Positions 1 through 7,185 of a DNA stretch of 19,330 bases are shown here, piece by piece; the first letter of the stretch is position 1; the number at the start of each line of letters is the position of its first letter. Position numbers and translations under genes: made by a program. The stretch spans positions 5,139 through 24,468 of the forward strand of contig CAPQQE010000009.1 of NCBI GenBank assembly GCA_948687865.1. The letters are read 5' to 3'. Below the pieces are notes generated by a model. The model worked only from the letters and a program-made list of their open reading frames with translations, was not told where the DNA came from and searched no databases. Origin of the DNA: an uncultured Bacilli bacterium (lineage in GTDB: Bacteria; Bacillota_I; Bacilli_A; RF39; UBA660).

Positions 1-438
1 CTCTACTTGTTCATTATCTTTATAGACTATCATTTTATCCATATCCATTTTTATATTTTTGGAATGTTTTATAGATTCTTTTTTTGCCCTCATTATTATT
101 TTGTTTATTCTAGTTAAAAGTTCTTTTGTGGAGAAAGGTTTCGTAATGTAATCCTCTGCCCCTATTTCGAGTCCTTTTACAATAGTCTCTTCATCATCTT
201 TGGCTGTTAAAAATATAGTTGGAATTTTTTTACTTTTTATAATACTTTCATATATATCAAAACCACTTCCATCAGGTAAGGTTAAATCCAGGATTACTAA
301 ATTAGGAATCTTATTTATTAAATACTCCCTAGCATCTTTAAGTGTTAAACAATAATCTAATTTATATTCATTTTTTTCAAAATTAAATTTTAATCCTTCA
401 GCAATACTCTCATTATCTTCTACTAATAATATGTTCAA
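1..438 (-). CDS. OmpR-family response regulator, N-terminal part (cut by window edge)
   Basis: This is the receiver domain of a two-component response regulator. The first 146 residues are visible and the C-terminal DNA-binding domain lies off the left edge. The translation begins MNILLVEDNESIAEGL, with the acidic pocket ED at 7-8, the phosphoacceptor Asp51 in VILDLTLPDGSG, Thr78 in FLTAKD, and Lys100 in DYITKPFS. I chose a TTG start at 436-438 because GGAGG lies just upstream and the translation then begins exactly at the usual receiver start; no ATG fits. The gene follows the FtsX permease on the same strand, and a sensor kinase probably follows off-window. By analogy with similar RR/HK/ABC loci it likely controls the exporter genes upstream, whose promoter carries paired GTTACA boxes. 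The receiver assignment is firm; the OmpR class and the target are inferred. Confidence 0.9.
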   Translation of the reverse strand, partial: MNILLVEDNESIAEGLKFNFEKNEYKLDYCLTLKDAREYLINKIPNLVILDLTLPDGSGFDIYESIIKSKKIPTIFLTAKDDEETIVKGLEIGAEDYITKPFSTKELLTRINKIIMRAKKESIKHSKNIKMDMDKMIVYKDNEQVE

Positions 439-462
439 AGCTTACACCTCCATCAATTTAAT

Positions 463-468
463 ATTATA
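463..468 (-). promoter_or_regulatory. -10 element of a promoter for the response regulator
   Basis: On the minus strand the sequence reads TTTTGGTATAATATT: a perfect TATAAT preceded by TG one base upstream (extended -10). It lies about 25 bases before the TTG start of the regulator. The -35 region is poor and overlaps the hairpin at 475-500, so basal expression may rest on the extended -10. Confidence 0.5.
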
Positions 469-474
469 CCAAAA

Positions 475-500
475 TAGAGGGAATTAGATAATCCCCTCTA
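475..500 (-). terminator. 26-bp inverted repeat after the FtsX permease gene
   Basis: TAGAGGG and CCCTCTA form a 7-bp stem that extends inward through ATTA/TAAT with one G-T wobble, leaving a very small loop. On the minus strand it is followed by ATTTTGG, only a short T run. It lies just after the permease stop and just before the regulator's -10, so it probably separates the two transcription units. Termination may be partial. Confidence 0.55.
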
Positions 501-506
501 CCTATT

Positions 507-2984
507 TTAAACATTATCATTTCTTATTGTTTCAATAATATTTTGTTTATTTACTCTTTTCATTCCATATTTCATAATAATCCATACAAGTATGAAAACT
601 GCAAATATAGAAATTATAATGGGCTTAAATGGTACAATAAAATTAGATTCAAATTTTATATCAAATGCTCTATGAACAAATGCACTTCCTAGTATTCCTA
701 GAACGATTCCATAAAATAATGATTTAACAGAATAGAATATTGTTTCTAAATTAATCATATGATTAAATTCTTTTTTAGTCATACCAATACTTTTTAGGCA
801 AGCAAATTCTTTTGCTCTAAGTTCAATATTAGAAGTGATGGTATTAAATATATTAGTTACCCCAATAAGAGTAATTACTGCGATAAATCCATATAGGAAA
901 ATACTTACAATTAAAAGCATTGCCCTGTCCTCTTTCATTCTATCTTCCATATTTAATATTAAAACATCTTTACCTTCATAAATTTTTTCTATTTCATTTA
1001 CTGTGTCTTCTGCATTCGCACTATCTATACTGATATCCTTTGGAGAAAAATCTATATAATTATAATAATCCTTATTTACAATAATAAATCCATCTGCATA
1101 GGAGACACTTTCTAGACCATAAGGCTTTTCTAGATTTTTTTCACCAATGGGAATCTGTATATGCCTTGAGTTTATAGTTACCTGCATTTCATCATCTTTT
1201 TTATATTCGTAAATATTATATTCATGTGTAGTATTATTACTATCAATTTTCCTATAACTATCAAATATTATTCCTTTATCTTTTAAACTCTCATAAGATT
1301 TTCCTACTTTTTTCATATAAGACTTAAATGTTTCATTATCGAGTGCCAAAATACTTATGTATACTGGCTCTTTATTATCTAAAGAAATCTTTTTTCCTTC
1401 TACTTCAACTATATCTTTTTCATAAGTTTTATCAAATTTAGGATTGTCAATTTTTGCTGCGCCTCTATACTCATAAACGGTATATTTATTTTTTATATCT
1501 ACTATGTTGTTTAATTTATCTATGTCTTCTTCTTTCAAATCAGATATTCTGCTAAGTGATATATTATAATCATATAGTTCTAAATAGTTAGAAGTATTTT
1601 TAAATGCTTCTGATATAAAAGAAGACATACTAATAAAGGCAAAAATACTAATTGTTAAAGAAATAACTGTTGTACGATATTTTTTCTTACTTCTTTTTAA
1701 ATTCTTATAAGCAATAACTCCACCAGTTTTAAAAAGTTTTTTTACTGTCTTTGGGGTTTTTAACTTTTTACTAGTAATTTTTATATCATTATTATTTCTT
1801 AATACTTCAATTGGGCTAATTTTACTTGTTTTCTTTGCAGAACCTAAAGCTGAAAAATATATTGTTATAATTCCTAAAAAACAAGAAAGTATAATTGGTA
1901 ATATTGAAATTTTAAATACAATTCCTGTAGCAAATAATGATTCCCCTAAGATTAAGTTACAAAGATATATTAAAATATAAACTGCTAAAATTCCAAATAA
2001 TACTCCAAGTGGTATTCCAACTAATCCTAGAATAAATCCTTCTTTTAAAACTGCTTCTTTTAATTGTTTTTTCGTTGCACCAACACTTGATAACATACCA
2101 TACATTTTTCTCTTTTCTTCGCTTGAAATAGCAAACGAATTTCTAATACAAAATATGCTTGTGCCAACAATAATAAACATAACAATTCCAATTAAAGCAT
2201 ATAACGTAGTTACAGTAGAATCTGAAAAAGCAAATGATTCCCATCTTAATAATTCTCTATTTAAATTATAATCAAAGCCCAATGCTTCAATATCGTGATA
2301 TTCCACTTCAGAATATTTTTTTAAACCAAGAATTTGTGTAATAGTTTTCTTATATGCCTTTGGTTTTTTAAGTGATATATAAGCATTTATGTACTTACTT
2401 GTTTCATTCGTAGTAATTCCATAATAATAACTAGAATTCCCAGAAATAACACCTACAATTTTATAAGATTTACTTGTAGCATTTATTATATCTTCTCCTG
2501 TTACTATATTTTTATAACCAATATTTAGATTTATTGTATCTCCTATTTTTTTACTAGCATTTACAAGTGTTTTTTTCGTTACAACTATTTCATTATTATT
2601 TATGGGGTAAGATCCCTCTATTAACTTATAAGATAAATAATCAAAGTCATCTTTATTCATAGAATGAACATCAAAATAGAGATTATCTTTATCTTTTTCA
2701 TAATCGTAATAAGATGTCCCAATATGATAAGTTTCTCTAACACTTAAAACATCACGGTTATTTTTAATTTGTGATACTTTTTCTTTATTAATATCAATCA
2801 ATTCCAAGTGATAGTATCCTGTCTCATCTATTGCATTTTCTACTAAAGTTGCTTTTAAACTTGTCCCTAAACCTGCGACTGCACAGAGAAGTGCTACAGA
2901 TAAAATAATTCCTATAATTGTCCCAATTGTTCTCTTTTTGTTTAATTTTATATTTTTCGAAGCTAATTTGTTAAGAACATTCAT
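507..2984 (-). CDS. FtsX-type ABC transporter permease, two FtsX domains
   Basis: This is the membrane subunit of an ABC exporter of the MacB/LolCE/FtsX superfamily, partner of the ATPase immediately upstream. At 825 residues it has the duplicated layout. TM1 is at about 19-42, followed by a large extracellular domain (about 45-250) and three TMs with a first FtsX core (about 255-390). TM5 is at about 443-465, followed by a second extracellular domain (about 470-685) and three C-terminal TMs with a second FtsX core (ELRAKEFACLKSIGMTKKEF). It is longer than BceB-type permeases (about 650 residues). The start ATG has GGAGGG five bases upstream; this SD lies in the last codons of the ATPase gene, so the two are translationally coupled. 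Family members export peptides or lipids, or act in antimicrobial peptide resistance. The substrate cannot be read from the sequence. Confidence 0.9.
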   Translation of the reverse strand: MNVLNKLASKNIKLNKKRTIGTIIGIILSVALLCAVAGLGTSLKATLVENAIDETGYYHLELIDINKEKVSQIKNNRDVLSVRETYHIGTSYYDYEKDKDNLYFDVHSMNKDDFDYLSYKLIEGSYPINNNEIVVTKKTLVNASKKIGDTINLNIGYKNIVTGEDIINATSKSYKIVGVISGNSSYYYGITTNETSKYINAYISLKKPKAYKKTITQILGLKKYSEVEYHDIEALGFDYNLNRELLRWESFAFSDSTVTTLYALIGIVMFIIVGTSIFCIRNSFAISSEEKRKMYGMLSSVGATKKQLKEAVLKEGFILGLVGIPLGVLFGILAVYILIYLCNLILGESLFATGIVFKISILPIILSCFLGIITIYFSALGSAKKTSKISPIEVLRNNNDIKITSKKLKTPKTVKKLFKTGGVIAYKNLKRSKKKYRTTVISLTISIFAFISMSSFISEAFKNTSNYLELYDYNISLSRISDLKEEDIDKLNNIVDIKNKYTVYEYRGAAKIDNPKFDKTYEKDIVEVEGKKISLDNKEPVYISILALDNETFKSYMKKVGKSYESLKDKGIIFDSYRKIDSNNTTHEYNIYEYKKDDEMQVTINSRHIQIPIGEKNLEKPYGLESVSYADGFIIVNKDYYNYIDFSPKDISIDSANAEDTVNEIEKIYEGKDVLILNMEDRMKEDRAMLLIVSIFLYGFIAVITLIGVTNIFNTITSNIELRAKEFACLKSIGMTKKEFNHMINLETIFYSVKSLFYGIVLGILGSAFVHRAFDIKFESNFIVPFKPIIISIFAVFILVWIIMKYGMKRVNKQNIIETIRNDNV

Positions 2985-2986
2985 AT

Positions 2987-3658
2987 TTATCCCTCCTTAA
3001 CAATTTTCCCATCTTCAATTTTAATAATTCTATCAGCGCATTTAGCAATTTCCATATTATGAGTAATCATAATAATTGTTTGTTTATATTCACGATTTGA
3101 TTTTTTTAATAATTCAACTATCTCATCGCTAGATTTTGAATCCAAATTACCTGTGGGTTCATCAGCCAAAATAATTGCTGGCCTTGTTATTAATGCTCTA
3201 CCAATAGAAGTTCTTTGTTGTTGACCACCTGACAATTCATTTGGAAGATGTCCTCTTCTTTTTTCTAATCCTAATAAATTAATTAAATCATTTAATTCAT
3301 TCTTATCTACTTTCTTATTATCTAAATCAAGTGGCAAGGTAATATTTTCTTCCACATTTAATATTGGTATTAGATTATAAAACTGATAAATAAGCCCTAC
3401 TTGTCTTCTTCTAAATATAGCTAGTTTATCATCATCAAATCCATAAATGTCTTTACCACCTATATAAACTTTCCCAGATGTTGGTCTATCTACTCCTCCA
3501 ATTAAATGCAAAAGTGTAGATTTTCCGCTCCCACTAGCACCTACGATTGCTACAAATTCACCTTTTTCTACTGAAAACGACACATGATCTAAAGCAGTTA
3601 CTTCAGTACTATCTTTACCATAAATTTTGGTTAAATTTTCAACTTTTAAAATCTCCAT
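2987..3658 (-). CDS. ABC transporter ATP-binding protein, MacB/LolD type
   Basis: This is the nucleotide-binding subunit that powers the FtsX permease encoded next. All motifs are intact in 223 residues: Walker A GASGSGKST (40-48), Q-loop YQFYNL (91-96), signature LSGGQ (142-146), Walker B IILADEP (162-168), D-loop NLDS, and H-loop His200 in ITHN. Its length and the FRRRQVGLIYQFYNLIP stretch are typical of the MacB/LolD/SalX class. The ATG start has AAAGG at good distance. It is the first gene of the operon and is preceded by a -10 element and a GTTACA direct repeat. The permease gene begins two bases after its stop codon. Confidence 0.95.
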   Translation of the reverse strand: MEILKVENLTKIYGKDSTEVTALDHVSFSVEKGEFVAIVGASGSGKSTLLHLIGGVDRPTSGKVYIGGKDIYGFDDDKLAIFRRRQVGLIYQFYNLIPILNVEENITLPLDLDNKKVDKNELNDLINLLGLEKRRGHLPNELSGGQQQRTSIGRALITRPAIILADEPTGNLDSKSSDEIVELLKKSNREYKQTIIMITHNMEIAKCADRIIKIEDGKIVKEG

Positions 3659-3687
3659 ATAATCATTCCTTTCGTTTTTACACTTTT

Positions 3688-3721
3688 ATTATATGATAAG
3701 CAAAGTTACAGTTAAGTTACA
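3688..3721 (-). promoter_or_regulatory. Activator-type promoter of the ABC exporter operon with GTTACA direct repeat
   Basis: A TATAAT -10 (plus-strand ATTATA, 3688-3693) lies about 30 bases before the ATPase start. No good -35 is present. Instead, two GTTACA hexamers (3705-3710 and 3716-3721) sit 11 bp apart, one helical turn, spanning the -35 position. Tandem repeats at one-turn spacing over the -35 are the usual binding layout of OmpR/PhoB-family activators. The response regulator encoded at 1-438 is the obvious candidate, by inference. Confidence 0.6.
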
Positions 3722-3726
3722 CGAAT

Positions 3727-3755
3727 AAAAAAAACAAATCTTTTTGAAATGTCTT
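3727..3755 (-). terminator. Weak hairpin and T-tract at the end of the accessory array
   Basis: After the last array gene the minus strand reads AAGACA, a short spacer, TGTTTT and then further T residues. The 6-bp stem has one G-T pair. It resembles a decayed version of the stronger terminators at 4689, 7136 and 15560, which also end GATTTG followed by T. It would insulate the exporter operon from read-through. Confidence 0.4.
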
Positions 3756-3769
3756 AAAACTGTAATCTT
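3756..3769 (-). repeat. Degenerate 14-bp junction site (AAAACTGTAATCTT)
   Basis: It matches the TAAATTGTAATTTA consensus with central GT kept and both arms degenerate. It lies three bases after the stop codon of the gene at 3772-4410 and marks the left end of the array. Confidence 0.45.
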
Positions 3770-3771
3770 TA

Positions 3772-4410
3772 TTATGCTAAAAGTTTAATACTGAATGCCA
3801 ATATTAAAGAAATTATTAAACTCAAAATACTATTTTTAGGATTTACATAAAGTACAGTCATTGTTCCTATGAATATTAATAAATCAATTATACTTTTTAT
3901 ATCAAAATACCATAATCCTATACTAAAAGATGAAATAAACATGATACATAATATTAAACTGCTAATGACTATTGATATTTTATTTTTCCCCTTGGCATAC
4001 CAGCAAATATAGGCAAGTAATGTTGATATTAATGTCATTACATACCATATCATCATATACTTTCCCGGATTAAAACCACTAAAATAAATTGTATATAAAT
4101 GATAACTAACTGTCATTCCTATAAAAAATAAAAATACATTTAAACTTGCTCTTAATGGTGTCTTACTAAATACTGATATTGTAATAGCAATAAATAACCA
4201 TATACCAAAATCAGAGAAAACATTCCTTAAATCTAATACTCCGATTATGTATTGCCACCATATTTTATCATTTATGCTTAAATTATCTAACCATTTTGAT
4301 AATAATCCTAATACTACACCTAATAAAAATATAAGAGAAGTATTTATTATTTTATTTTTTAAAAATATATTATTATTTGGAGTTCTTATCTGGTATAAAA
4401 ATTTCTTCAT
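3772..4410 (-). CDS. Multi-spanning membrane protein, probably DUF6518 family
   Basis: This 212-residue integral membrane protein has about six hydrophobic segments (about 24-44, 65-85, 88-112, 118-140, 146-170, 175-210). The conserved-looking loop holds WLDNLSINDKIWW, and later segments contain SKTPLRASLNVF and SGFNPGKYMMIWY. From memory this pattern fits the uncharacterised DUF6518 family of Firmicutes membrane proteins; that assignment was not tested. The ATG has GGAGG at good spacing. The junction site at 4425-4438 lies directly before the SD, so this looks like the last cassette of the array, co-transcribed with the 64-residue membrane protein upstream. No function is known. Confidence 0.75.
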   Translation of the reverse strand: MKKFLYQIRTPNNNIFLKNKIINTSLIFLLGVVLGLLSKWLDNLSINDKIWWQYIIGVLDLRNVFSDFGIWLFIAITISVFSKTPLRASLNVFLFFIGMTVSYHLYTIYFSGFNPGKYMMIWYVMTLISTLLAYICWYAKGKNKISIVISSLILCIMFISSFSIGLWYFDIKSIIDLLIFIGTMTVLYVNPKNSILSLIISLILAFSIKLLA

Positions 4411-4424
4411 AATTATATCCTCCG

Positions 4425-4438
4425 TAAGTCGTAATTTA
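4425..4438 (-). repeat. 14-bp junction site (TAAGTCGTAATTTA)
   Basis: The right arm AATTTA and central GT are intact and the left arm is degenerate. It lies between the stop of the 64-residue membrane protein and the GGAGG of the next gene. On the minus strand it runs AAATTACGACTTACGGAGG, parallel to the better copies that read AAATTACAATTTAGGAG. Confidence 0.5.
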
Positions 4439-4441
4439 AAA

Positions 4442-4636
4442 TTATTTGGCTTTATTATTTTTATCTTTATTTAAATGTGTAGTTGATAAACATAGGAATA
4501 CTGATCCTAAACATAAAAATGTTACTGCTGAACTAGTGTTATTATTTATAAAGTCCATTATAGATGTAATATAATAACATATTGAAGCAACTAAAAAACA
4601 AACAAAACTTATCTTCTCTTCTTTTTCTCTTTTCAT
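4442..4636 (-). CDS. Small two-TM membrane protein
   Basis: This 64-residue protein has a charged N-terminus (MKREKEEK), two hydrophobic segments (about 9-30 and 36-53) and a basic lysine/asparagine-rich tail. The loop between the segments is short and polar, so it is a likely helical hairpin in the cytoplasmic membrane. I do not recognise a named family, though small proteins of this look are common in Clostridia. GGAGGAG lies 12 bases before the ATG. That spacing is long, but a TAG stop immediately precedes the ATG in frame, so no earlier start exists. It is the first gene after the composite site/terminator/promoter block at 4675-4735, so it is probably transcribed from that block with the next gene. 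Confidence 0.65.
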   Translation of the reverse strand: MKREKEEKISFVCFLVASICYYITSIMDFINNNTSSAVTFLCLGSVFLCLSTTHLNKDKNNKAK

Positions 4637-4674
4637 CTAAAACTTCTCCTCCTTTTACTTTATTTATATTAAAT

Positions 4675-4720
4675 ATTATAACATATAAAAAGCAAATCTT
4701 ATATTAATATGATTTACTTT
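4675..4720 (-). terminator. Intrinsic terminator followed by extended -10 promoter (composite block, copy 1)
   Basis: On the minus strand, AAAGTAAATC and GATTTGCTTT form a 10-bp stem (one wobble) with a T-rich tail, ending transcription from the XRE gene at 4733-5416. The next bases form an extended -10 (TG-N-TATAAT, plus-strand ATTATA at 4675-4680), which would start transcription of the small membrane protein. The same order, site then hairpin then extended -10, recurs at 7122-7183 and 15546-15606. Confidence 0.7.
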
Positions 4721-4721
4721 A

Positions 4722-4735
4722 TAAATTATAATTTA
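4722..4735 (-). repeat. 14-bp junction site (TAAATTATAATTTA)
   Basis: Both arms TAAATT and AATTTA are intact; the centre is AT instead of GT, which makes the site a perfect palindrome. The stop codon of the XRE gene (4733-4735) lies inside the right arm. It abuts the hairpin at 4689-4720. Confidence 0.6.
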
Positions 4736-5416
4736 TTTAAGTTCATCAAAATCAGTTTTCATAGTCAAATCATAAACATCTTTGCATTCTTGCTTTGAAA
4801 GTCCTGTTTCCTTTATTAAATATTTAATTGCTTCATCTTTACTATCAAATTTAGATATTATTTCTTTAAATTCCCTCATCCTTTGTATATAGATTCTAAA
4901 ATCATTAATAGATATTTCAGATTTTTTACCATAAGCATTTTTTTCAACATATGCCATCATTTTATTATTTTCTATAATACCACTAATAAAACCTATAATC
5001 ATAAATAAATACTGTAATCCATTATCTTTTATAAAACCATATATTATAAAAAATATAATTATTATCAATACAATAGTTAATTCAAAAAAATGTTCCTTTT
5101 GCCATTTTTCCTTAAAAAAGTCAATCTTATCTTTTAGAGTAAAAACACTATTTTCTAATGCACTTAACAAATTACTATCAGCAACCTCCTTAAATGTTTC
5201 ATCTGTTAATCTTTCTCCTGAAAAAAACTCATTAAGTGTAATATCTAATATTTTACATATTTCTTTATAAAGTGAAACATCTGGTAAGCAAATTCCGTTT
5301 TCCCACTTTGAAACTGATTTATCAGTAACTCCTAACATATCTGCTAACTGGACTTGTGTTAATTTTTTTGCTCTGCGACATTCTGAAATTAATTTTCCTA
5401 TTTTTACTTGATCCAT
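4733..5416 (-). CDS. XRE-family transcriptional regulator with C-terminal membrane segments
   Basis: The N-terminus (about 6-60) is a classic XRE/Cro helix-turn-helix: GKLISECRRAKKLTQVQLADML, then VTDKSVSKWENGICLPDVSLYKEICKILDITLNEFFSGE. After a charged linker come two hydrophobic segments (about 110-128 and 133-148), which would anchor the 227-residue protein in the membrane. A cytoplasmic C-terminal helical region (about 165-227) follows. Membrane-bound XRE regulators of this shape are common in Firmicutes; their ligands are mostly unknown. The ATG follows GGAGGAATATT. The gene is preceded by the site at 5487 and followed by the site at 4722, and may be transcribed with the XRE gene upstream. 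DNA binding is strongly suggested; the target is unknown. Confidence 0.85.
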   Translation of the reverse strand: MDQVKIGKLISECRRAKKLTQVQLADMLGVTDKSVSKWENGICLPDVSLYKEICKILDITLNEFFSGERLTDETFKEVADSNLLSALENSVFTLKDKIDFFKEKWQKEHFFELTIVLIIIIFFIIYGFIKDNGLQYLFMIIGFISGIIENNKMMAYVEKNAYGKKSEISINDFRIYIQRMREFKEIISKFDSKDEAIKYLIKETGLSKQECKDVYDLTMKTDFDELK

Positions 5417-5486
5417 AATATTCCTCCTTATAAAGAATTATATATTATCATACAAATACCTAACACCCCTTGAAAGTAGAGTCAGA

Positions 5487-5500
5487 TAAATTGTAATTTG
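5487..5500 (-). repeat. 14-bp junction site (TAAATTGTAATTTG)
   Basis: It matches the consensus at 13 of 14 bases with central GT. It lies four bases after the stop of the XRE gene at 5505-6026 and 70 bases before the next XRE gene. Confidence 0.6.
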
Positions 5501-5504
5501 ACAG

Positions 5505-6026
5505 TTACTTTTTTAACGATTTTACAAACTTTTTTTTCTTTTCACATATTGATATATTATGAGAATTATTATATATTCCAATAAGCTCAAGGCATATTCC
5601 TCCACCATATAAAAGTCCAGTCATAAATTCTGACATATTAGTTGTAAATAGATAATTAAAATAAGAAAACTGATTGTCTAATAATGCTAATATTATACAT
5701 AATGCACCAATTTTAAAATACTTGTTTAATTTTTTACTATTTTCAATTTGCTTATCACAGTTATATTCTATCAGTTTATCGATAGTTCCTTTTAACTCTA
5801 ATAATTCCTCTTTTGTCATTTTTCTACCATTTAATAGTTCTGATATTTCAATATTTAATTCTTTTGCAAGTATAGGTAACAAAGATAAATCAGGCATTGT
5901 CCTACCATTTTCCCAACGGCTAATACTTTTTACATTAACTCCCAATATTACTGCTAACTCCTCCTGAGTTATATTTTTTTCTTTTCTAACTTGCGCAATA
6001 AATCTTCCAATTTGTTCTTGATTCAT
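5505..6026 (-). CDS. XRE-family transcriptional regulator, membrane-associated
   Basis: This 173-residue protein has an N-terminal XRE helix-turn-helix (about 5-60: GRFIAQVRKEKNITQEELAVILG, VNVKSISRWENGRTMPDLSLL, LNIEISELLNG). Hydrophobic segments in the C-terminal half (about 104-122 and 128-152) suggest membrane attachment. I chose the ATG at 6024-6026 rather than the upstream in-frame ATG because GAAGGGAG lies at proper distance and the HTH then starts at residue 5, as usual. The HTH half is similar in layout to the adjacent XRE gene at 4733-5416, so the pair could be a divergent duplication or two separately acquired regulators. It is flanked by junction sites at 5487 and 6100. Target and signal are unknown. 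Confidence 0.85.
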   Translation of the reverse strand: MNQEQIGRFIAQVRKEKNITQEELAVILGVNVKSISRWENGRTMPDLSLLPILAKELNIEISELLNGRKMTKEELLELKGTIDKLIEYNCDKQIENSKKLNKYFKIGALCIILALLDNQFSYFNYLFTTNMSEFMTGLLYGGGICLELIGIYNNSHNISICEKKKKFVKSLKK

Positions 6027-6099
6027 AAATTTTTCTCCCTTCAAGTAAAATTATATATAAATAGAAAAAATATTTACAGGACATAAAGTGAGAGTTATA

Positions 6100-6113
6100 A
6101 AAATTCTAATTTA
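6100..6113 (-). repeat. 14-bp junction site (AAAATTCTAATTTA)
   Basis: The arms are nearly intact and the centre is CT. The stop codon of the GNAT gene (6111-6113) lies inside the right arm. Confidence 0.5.
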
Positions 6114-6557
6114 CCTTTCCAATTTCATATATAAAATTGGATAATGATTTCCTTGTTCATCTAATTCTGTTCTTTTATAAATTTTAAATCCCATATACTC
6201 ATAAAATCCTAATGCAAGAGGATTTTGTTCATTTACTGTTAGTTCATTAACATTGTAATTTTCTATACCATAATTTAATAATTTTTTCCCTAGTCCATTT
6301 CCTCTTTCACTATTTCTAACAAATAACATTTCAAGTTTTCTATCTTCTACTCCCATAAAAGCAGTAGGTGTATTATTTTCGTTTTCTATAATTACTAAAT
6401 GTGATACTTCCTTTAATGCTTGTGGTACATATTCTTTTATATTTTTAATTTCTTCATTTGATAAAAATAAATGTGTTGCTTTTACCGAATCCTCCCAGAC
6501 TTCTAATAATTGATTTATTAGTGATGAATCTCTATCTTTGATTTCCTTTATATTCAA
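6111..6557 (-). CDS. GNAT-family N-acetyltransferase (YjaB-like)
   Basis: This 148-residue protein has the GNAT fold. The acetyl-CoA pyrophosphate-binding motif is RGNGLGKKLL (about 85-94), preceded by the beta-4 strand KLEMLFVRNSE and followed by ELTVNEQNPLALGFYEYMGFKIYKR, the usual motif B with its tyrosine. The N-terminal LLEVWEDSVKATHLFLS is typical of the YjaB-like subgroup. The substrate is unknown; relatives acetylate small amines, antibiotics or proteins. The start is TTG: AGGAGATG precedes it, and the nearby ATG reads straight into a stop. The gene lies between junction sites at 6100 and 6581 and is probably co-transcribed with the membrane protein at 6594-7070. Confidence 0.9.
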   Translation of the reverse strand: MNIKEIKDRDSSLINQLLEVWEDSVKATHLFLSNEEIKNIKEYVPQALKEVSHLVIIENENNTPTAFMGVEDRKLEMLFVRNSERGNGLGKKLLNYGIENYNVNELTVNEQNPLALGFYEYMGFKIYKRTELDEQGNHYPILYMKLER

Positions 6558-6580
6558 CTTTTCATCTCCTATCTCAGTAA

Positions 6581-6594
6581 TAAATTGTAATCTT
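6581..6594 (-). repeat. 14-bp junction site (TAAATTGTAATCTT)
   Basis: The left arm and central GT are perfect; the right arm has two changes. It abuts the stop codon of the membrane protein gene (6594-6596) and is followed by the SD of the GNAT gene. Confidence 0.6.
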
Positions 6595-7070
6595 TAATTT
6601 GATTCTTTCTTATGATTTAAGTGTATTCCGATATGTCCAATTCCTAATATTATTGTAGATAAAATTAAAAATATATTCTTACCATATATACCCAATAATA
6701 AAAATGCTATTACAGGAAGTGTAGCACCTGCAACTGGAATTCCCATTAAACTACTATACATATCTTTCATTGTTCTATTACTTTTAAAGTATCTTATCCA
6801 ATATATTTCATATAAAAGCATCAGAATAAAAGCAATTAATAATATAATAGACCAATTTGATATTTTATTTATATTAAAATCATTAAATAACAAAGATAAA
6901 CAAGTTACTAGTACCTCACCAATTCTTTCAAATAGTAGTAATACTTTATTTTCATTATTTACATATTTATCATAATCTTTAGGTTTATTTTTACTCCATA
7001 TAATATTAAGTATCATTAACATCAGCAAGAATATTAAACCTACATAAGAAAAACCAAAATGAATATTCAT
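6594..7070 (-). CDS. Conserved multi-TM membrane protein of unknown function
   Basis: This 158-residue protein has about five hydrophobic segments (about 6-25, 50-62, 74-92, 113-128, 131-150) and a polar loop NKPKDYDKYVNNENKVLLLFERIGEV after the first. The sequence YWIRYFKSNRTMKDMYSSLMGIPVAGATLPVIAF looks conserved, and the tail GHIGIHLNHKKE is histidine-rich. I recognise it as resembling a recurrent Clostridia membrane protein, but know of no assigned role. The SD is weak (GTGAG), about ten bases before ATG. It is the first gene downstream of the composite terminator/promoter block at 7122-7183 and probably leads the transcript that continues through the GNAT and XRE genes. Confidence 0.8.
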   Translation of the reverse strand: MNIHFGFSYVGLIFLLMLMILNIIWSKNKPKDYDKYVNNENKVLLLFERIGEVLVTCLSLLFNDFNINKISNWSIILLIAFILMLLYEIYWIRYFKSNRTMKDMYSSLMGIPVAGATLPVIAFLLLGIYGKNIFLILSTIILGIGHIGIHLNHKKESN

Positions 7071-7121
7071 TATCGCATCTCACTTTCAAATTACTGTTTT
7101 TTTGTTTTATTTACATTTAAT

Positions 7122-7168
7122 ATTATATCATAATAAAAGCAAACAACCTATATTAGTTGTTATGCTTT
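7122..7168 (-). terminator. Intrinsic terminator followed by extended -10 promoter (composite block, copy 2)
   Basis: A strong hairpin (plus-strand AAAGCAAACAAC 7136-7147 against GTTGTTATGCTTT 7156-7168) ends in a T-tract on the minus strand and terminates the TfoX-N gene transcript. It is followed by an extended -10, TGATATAAT (plus-strand ATTATA at 7122-7127), which would drive the gene at 6594-7070. The stem differs from copies 1 and 3, but the arrangement and the flanks are conserved, so the pairing was maintained while the sequence changed. Confidence 0.7.
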
Positions 7169-7169
7169 A

Positions 7170-7183
7170 TAAACTGTAATTTA
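7170..7183 (-). repeat. 14-bp junction site (TAAACTGTAATTTA)
   Basis: It matches the consensus at 13 of 14 bases with central GT. It sits between the TfoX-N stop codon (7186) and the terminator hairpin. Confidence 0.6.
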
Positions 7184-7185
7184 TA

